A DNA stretch of 64,000 nucleotides, taken from assembly GCA_963732365.1 (NCBI GenBank), contig CAVSZC010000004.1, positions 124,001-188,000 of the forward strand, given 5' to 3'. The notes beneath the pieces are model-generated. The model worked only from the letters and a program-made list of their open reading frames with translations, was not told the origin of the DNA and did not search any database. A program made the translations under genes and the position numbers. This DNA is from SR-FBR-E99 sp963732365. Lineage in GTDB: Bacteria; Bacteroidota; Bacteroidia; Bacteroidales; VadinHA17. Shown here in pieces: positions 60,337 to 64,000 of this stretch. Position 1 is the first letter of the stretch. Each line of letters opens with the position of its first letter.

Positions 60337-62991
60337 ATGGATTACAATTACAGCGAGATAGAAAAGAAATGGCAGGAGTACTGGGAGATAAACAAGACTT
60401 TCAGAACATCCGATGACTTCTCAAACCCCAATAAATTCTATATCCTCGACATGTTCCCATACCCCTCCGGCTCAGGACTCCATGTGGGCCATCCCGAGGG
60501 TTATACCGCAACAGACATCGTCGCCCGATACAAACGGATGAAGGGCTTTAACGTCCTCCGCCCCATGGGCTGGGACGCCTTCGGCCTCCCCGCCGAACAG
60601 TATGCCATACAGACCGGCACCCACCCTGCCGTCACTACAAACAAAAACTGCGACACCTTCCGCAGACAGATAAAAGAGATAGGACTGAGCTATGACTGGG
60701 ACCGCGAGATCAACACCACCGACCCGGGGTACTTCAAATGGACCCAGTGGATCTTCATCAATCTCTATAACACCTGGTACGACGAGAAGACCAACCGTGG
60801 CCGCGACATAGGGGAACTGCCCGTACCCATAGACATCATCAAGGCAGGAGACAGGGCAAGGGAAGAGTATGTCAACTCGAAAAGACTCGCCTATTATGAC
60901 GACGCCCAGATATGGTACTGCCCATCATGCCGCATCGTATGCGCCAATGAGGAGGTACTCAACGACGGCACCCACGAGAAATGCGGCAACAGGGTGTCTA
61001 AGAGAAACCTCAAGCAGTGGATGCTGCGTATACCCTATTATGCTGAACGGTTGCTGAGCGGACTCGAGACCCTTGACTGGCCAGAGGGTATCAAGGAGAT
61101 GCAACGCAACTGGATAGGACGCTCTACCGGCGCAGAAGTTGATTTTCGTGTCGACGGACATAAAGAGAAGATATGCGTCTATACAACCCGCCCAGATACC
61201 CTCTTCGGTGCAACATATATGGTGCTTGCCCCGGAACACCCGCTCGTGGAAAAGATCACCGCCCCTGAAAAGAGGAAGGCGGTTGAGGAATATATCAATG
61301 CGGCATCAATGAAATCAGACCTTGACCGCACCGACCTGGCAAAGGAGAAGAGCGGCGTCTTCACCGGAGCTTATGCCATTAATCCCGTCAACAACAAAAA
61401 GATCCCTGTCTGGGTGGCTGACTATGTCCTGATGGGTTACGGCACCGGAGCCATCATGGCAGTGCCAGCCCATGATGAACGTGACTTCGAGTTCGCAGAG
61501 AAATTCGGGATGGAGATAAACTGTATCCTCTCTCCCGACGTCGACGACGAAGATCAGAAAAACCGCATCATCGCCGGCAAAGAGTGCTGGACAGAGGATG
61601 GGGAATACATCAACTCGTCAAATCCTGAGCTCGGCATAACCCTCGACGGGCTCAACAAGGAGAAGGGCATTGCCACCATCACAGCGTGGCTCGAGAGCAG
61701 ATGCATCGGCATACCGAGGGTCAACTACAAGCTCCGCGACTGGCTCTTCAGCCGCCAGCGTTACTGGGGTGAACCCTTCCCTGTCATACACTGGGAAGAC
61801 GGAACGATAAGCCTGCTTGACGAGGGCGATCTGCCGCTGGAGCTGCCCGAATTAGCTGTCTATGAGCCGGGAGAGAACGGCGAGTCGCCCCTGGCCAACG
61901 CCGCCGAATGGCTTTATGTGACCGACAAGAACGGACGCAGGGGAAGACGCGAGACAAACACCATGCCCCAGTGGGCAGGCTCATGCTGGTACTACCTGCG
62001 CTTCATCGACCCGAAAAACGACAGGGAGATATTTGACAGCGCTAAAGAGAGATACTGGATGCCGGTCGACCTCTATATCGGGGGCGCAGAGCATGCCGTG
62101 CTGCACCTGCTCTACAGCCGCTTCTGGCACAAGGTGCTGTTCGACCTCGGCATAGTATCTACCGACGAGCCCTTCATGAAACTGTTCAACCAGGGGATGA
62201 TACTCGCCTTCGCCTACGAGACTGCCACCGGAGGCAAGGTGTCATCTGACCAGGTCACCGAGAGGGACGGCAAATATTATCATACGGAGACAGGCGAGGA
62301 ACTGAAACAGATAGTTGCCAAAATGTCGAAGAGCCTGAAGAACGTCATTAATCCTGATGATGTCATCTCAAGATACGGTGCCGACTCGCTGCGCCTCTAC
62401 GAGATGTTCATGGGCCCGCTCGATGCAGCAAAACCGTGGGATGACAAGGGGGTGAAGGGAGTTCTGAATTTCCTTGCACGGTCTTACCGTCTTCTGGCCA
62501 ATGACGAGAATATCACCGGGGGTGAAGAGGATCCCGAGATTCTCCGATCACTTCACCAGACAATAAAAAAGGTGACCGACGATATTGAGAACCTTCATTT
62601 CAACACTGCCATCTCGGCCATGATGATCTTCCTCAATACCGCCATGAAGAAGGGGAAAGTAACCCGCAGTACAGCGAAGAGCTTCATCAGGATACTTTCT
62701 CCTTTTGCTCCCCACCTCGGAGAAGAGCTGTGGCAGCTGACGGGGAACAGCAACACCATCGCCTTCGAGCCATGGCCCCTGGCAGATGAGAAGTATCTGA
62801 AGGCTTCGACCTTCGAATGCCCCGTATCAGTCAACGGCAAGATGAGGTTTAAGATAGAGCTCCCCACCGACCTCCCGCAGGAAGAAATAAGGGAGATAGT
62901 GCTTGCAGATGAGAGGGCAAAAAAGTGGATAGGCGATGCCACACCCAAAGTTATTATAGTTCCCAACCGGATCGTCAATATTGTCTTATGA
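60337..62991 (+). CDS. leuS: Leucine--tRNA ligase
   Basis: The 884-residue class I synthetase carries the HIGH region MFPYPSGSGLHVGHPEGY (residues ~36-53), a zinc-ribbon-like insert (CPSCRIVCANEE, CGNR), the CP1 editing domain (TTRPDTLFGATYMVLAPEHP; YGTGAIMAVPAHDERD), and the KMSKS loop (AKMSKSLKNVINPDD, about residue 661). The length is at the high end for bacterial LeuRS and the order is normal. It charges tRNA-Leu in the cytoplasm. Its stop overlaps the next gene's start by 4 bp (ATGA), so the two are translationally coupled. Confidence 0.97.
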   Translation: MDYNYSEIEKKWQEYWEINKTFRTSDDFSNPNKFYILDMFPYPSGSGLHVGHPEGYTATDIVARYKRMKGFNVLRPMGWDAFGLPAEQYAIQTGTHPAVTTNKNCDTFRRQIKEIGLSYDWDREINTTDPGYFKWTQWIFINLYNTWYDEKTNRGRDIGELPVPIDIIKAGDRAREEYVNSKRLAYYDDAQIWYCPSCRIVCANEEVLNDGTHEKCGNRVSKRNLKQWMLRIPYYAERLLSGLETLDWPEGIKEMQRNWIGRSTGAEVDFRVDGHKEKICVYTTRPDTLFGATYMVLAPEHPLVEKITAPEKRKAVEEYINAASMKSDLDRTDLAKEKSGVFTGAYAINPVNNKKIPVWVADYVLMGYGTGAIMAVPAHDERDFEFAEKFGMEINCILSPDVDDEDQKNRIIAGKECWTEDGEYINSSNPELGITLDGLNKEKGIATITAWLESRCIGIPRVNYKLRDWLFSRQRYWGEPFPVIHWEDGTISLLDEGDLPLELPELAVYEPGENGESPLANAAEWLYVTDKNGRRGRRETNTMPQWAGSCWYYLRFIDPKNDREIFDSAKERYWMPVDLYIGGAEHAVLHLLYSRFWHKVLFDLGIVSTDEPFMKLFNQGMILAFAYETATGGKVSSDQVTERDGKYYHTETGEELKQIVAKMSKSLKNVINPDDVISRYGADSLRLYEMFMGPLDAAKPWDDKGVKGVLNFLARSYRLLANDENITGGEEDPEILRSLHQTIKKVTDDIENLHFNTAISAMMIFLNTAMKKGKVTRSTAKSFIRILSPFAPHLGEELWQLTGNSNTIAFEPWPLADEKYLKASTFECPVSVNGKMRFKIELPTDLPQEEIREIVLADERAKKWIGDATPKVIIVPNRIVNIVL

Positions 62992-64000
62992 TATATCCGA
63001 AGCTTACTCTCCCTGTACTCTTTGCAGCAGGACTGATACTGGCATCATGCAACCAGCCCGGACAACTGCAGGCAGATGCCGAAAAGATTGCAACAGACTC
63101 ACTTGCTGCCACACCTCCTGCCAGGAGCGACAGTGCCGGGCTGCTGAACGGCATACCGGTTGACTCTTACAATATTGTCACCGGAAGGGTAAAGAGAGAT
63201 CAGTTCATCTCATCTATACTATCCTCTTACGGTGTTCCATGGAACAACATCGAACAGCTTCTGAGGGAGAACAGGGATGTCTTTGATCCGCGCAAAGTAA
63301 GAACGGGAAGCACCTATTCCGTATTCCTGACAAAGGATACACTCAGCAGGGCTGACTACTTCATCTATGAACATGACCCGATGGTCAGTTACCTCTTCAG
63401 CCTGAAAGATACTCTTTCGATAGTCAGGCGCAATGCCGTAGTAACCGAAGTGCTGAAGTATTCGTCAGGAACAATAACCACCTCGCTCTGGGAGACGGCG
63501 AAGGAGAACAATCTCAATCCCAACCTGTCGGCAGAACTGTCGGAGATATATGCATGGACCATCGACTTCTTCGGCCTGCAGCGCGGTGACAGGTTCAAGG
63601 TGATCTATGAGGAAGAGTTTATAGGTGACAAGTCTGTCGGCATCACCAGGATTCACGCCGCTCTCTTTGAGCACGCCGGCAGCACCATCTATGCCATCCC
63701 ATTCATTCAGGACAGCACGATGTCATTCTATGACACCACCGGCGCCAGCCTCCGAAAGGCATTCCTCAAGGCGCCGCTGAAGTTCTCACGCATAAGCTCG
63801 CGCTACTCCGGTGCCAGGATGCATCCAATACTTAAGACAGTGCGTCCCCATCACGGTGTAGATTACTCTGCTCCCGTCGGGACTCCTGTTGTGGCAATAG
63901 GTGACGGAAGAGTGACGCAGACCGCATATGAGAACGGTGCCGGAAGAATTGTCAGGATAACGCATAACAGCGTTTATTCAACTGCTTACCTCCATCTGTC
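62988..64000 (+). CDS. M23-family metallopeptidase lipoprotein (3' end cut by window edge)
   Basis: An ATG overlapping the leuS stop opens a frame that runs off the right edge, at least 337 codons. The N-terminus MIYPKLTLPVLFAAGLILASC is a lipoprotein signal with Cys at residue 21. A helical and beta N-terminal half (residues ~60-240, similar to the OapA/LysM-like domains of MepM/NlpD relatives) leads to the M23 core: RMHPILKTVRPHHGVDYSAPVGTP (His and Asp zinc ligands), a GRVTQTAYENGAGRIV strand, and HNSVYSTAYLHL with the next His region. It should cut peptidoglycan cross-bridges or activate amidases in cell growth or division. The final His ligand lies at or beyond the edge. Confidence 0.9.
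   Translation, partial: MIYPKLTLPVLFAAGLILASCNQPGQLQADAEKIATDSLAATPPARSDSAGLLNGIPVDSYNIVTGRVKRDQFISSILSSYGVPWNNIEQLLRENRDVFDPRKVRTGSTYSVFLTKDTLSRADYFIYEHDPMVSYLFSLKDTLSIVRRNAVVTEVLKYSSGTITTSLWETAKENNLNPNLSAELSEIYAWTIDFFGLQRGDRFKVIYEEEFIGDKSVGITRIHAALFEHAGSTIYAIPFIQDSTMSFYDTTGASLRKAFLKAPLKFSRISSRYSGARMHPILKTVRPHHGVDYSAPVGTPVVAIGDGRVTQTAYENGAGRIVRITHNSVYSTAYLHL

Overview
The window looks like a chromosomal segment of a Bacteroidota bacterium, most likely class Bacteroidia. The reasons are T9SS-type C-terminal sorting domains on two giant secreted proteins, a PorP/SprF-family membrane protein, an ExbB-ExbD-ExbD operon, a Fibrobacter-succinogenes-major-paralogous (FISUMP) domain remnant, promoters that fit the Bacteroidota TTG / TAnnTTTG pattern, and few Shine-Dalgarno sequences. 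I would not name a genus.

Left region (1-8.7 kb, all minus strand, visibly AT-rich): a surface/exopolysaccharide-type locus. In transcription order it holds a ChbG-like carbohydrate deacetylase, two paralogous parallel beta-helix proteins (one with a lipobox, one with a plain signal peptide), a zinc-ribbon plus SAM methyltransferase, a Wzy-like polytopic membrane protein, and a secreted protein made of near-identical 255-residue Ig-like plus DUF4082 modules. The last runs off the left edge. A GNAT-family protein is divergent at 8.9-10.1 kb.

Central region (10.1-42.8 kb, minus strand): the dominant feature, about 32 kb. Four genes are consecutive in transcription order: a ~5,900-residue tandem-95/cadherin-like repeat protein ending in a type A T9SS tail; a 3,857-residue Ig-like repeat protein ending in a CHU_C (type B) tail; a PorP/SprF-family outer-membrane protein; and a PD40-PKD-OmpA protein. 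The layout recalls the SprB/SprF gliding-adhesin arrangement. I infer a surface adhesin system exported and anchored by its own partner proteins. Both giant genes consist of repeats nearly identical at the nucleotide level, with higher-order duplications of 846 bp and 1,602 bp.

Right region (43-64 kb, mostly plus strand, more GC-balanced): housekeeping genes. These are a PAS-type sensor histidine kinase broken by a +1 frameshift, aspS (minus), a CDF cation transporter, tadA, a small membrane protein, gdhA, dprA (minus), a TatD nuclease, type I asparaginase, tRNA-Ser(GGA), an ExbB/ExbD energy-transduction operon with two extra small membrane proteins, tRNA-Arg(CCG) (minus), leuS and a lipoprotein M23 peptidase cut by the right edge. 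Between them are small accessory cassettes: a GxxExxY protein and a four-helix-bundle (S23/IVP) protein, each bracketed by inverted short repeats, a 33-residue Lys-rich ORF, and a FISUMP remnant with a Cys-rich lipoprotein between two copies of a palindrome-rich repeat.

The most unusual content is the giant adhesin/export locus and the two small inverted-repeat-bracketed orphan genes. All names come from reading motifs; no database search was run.
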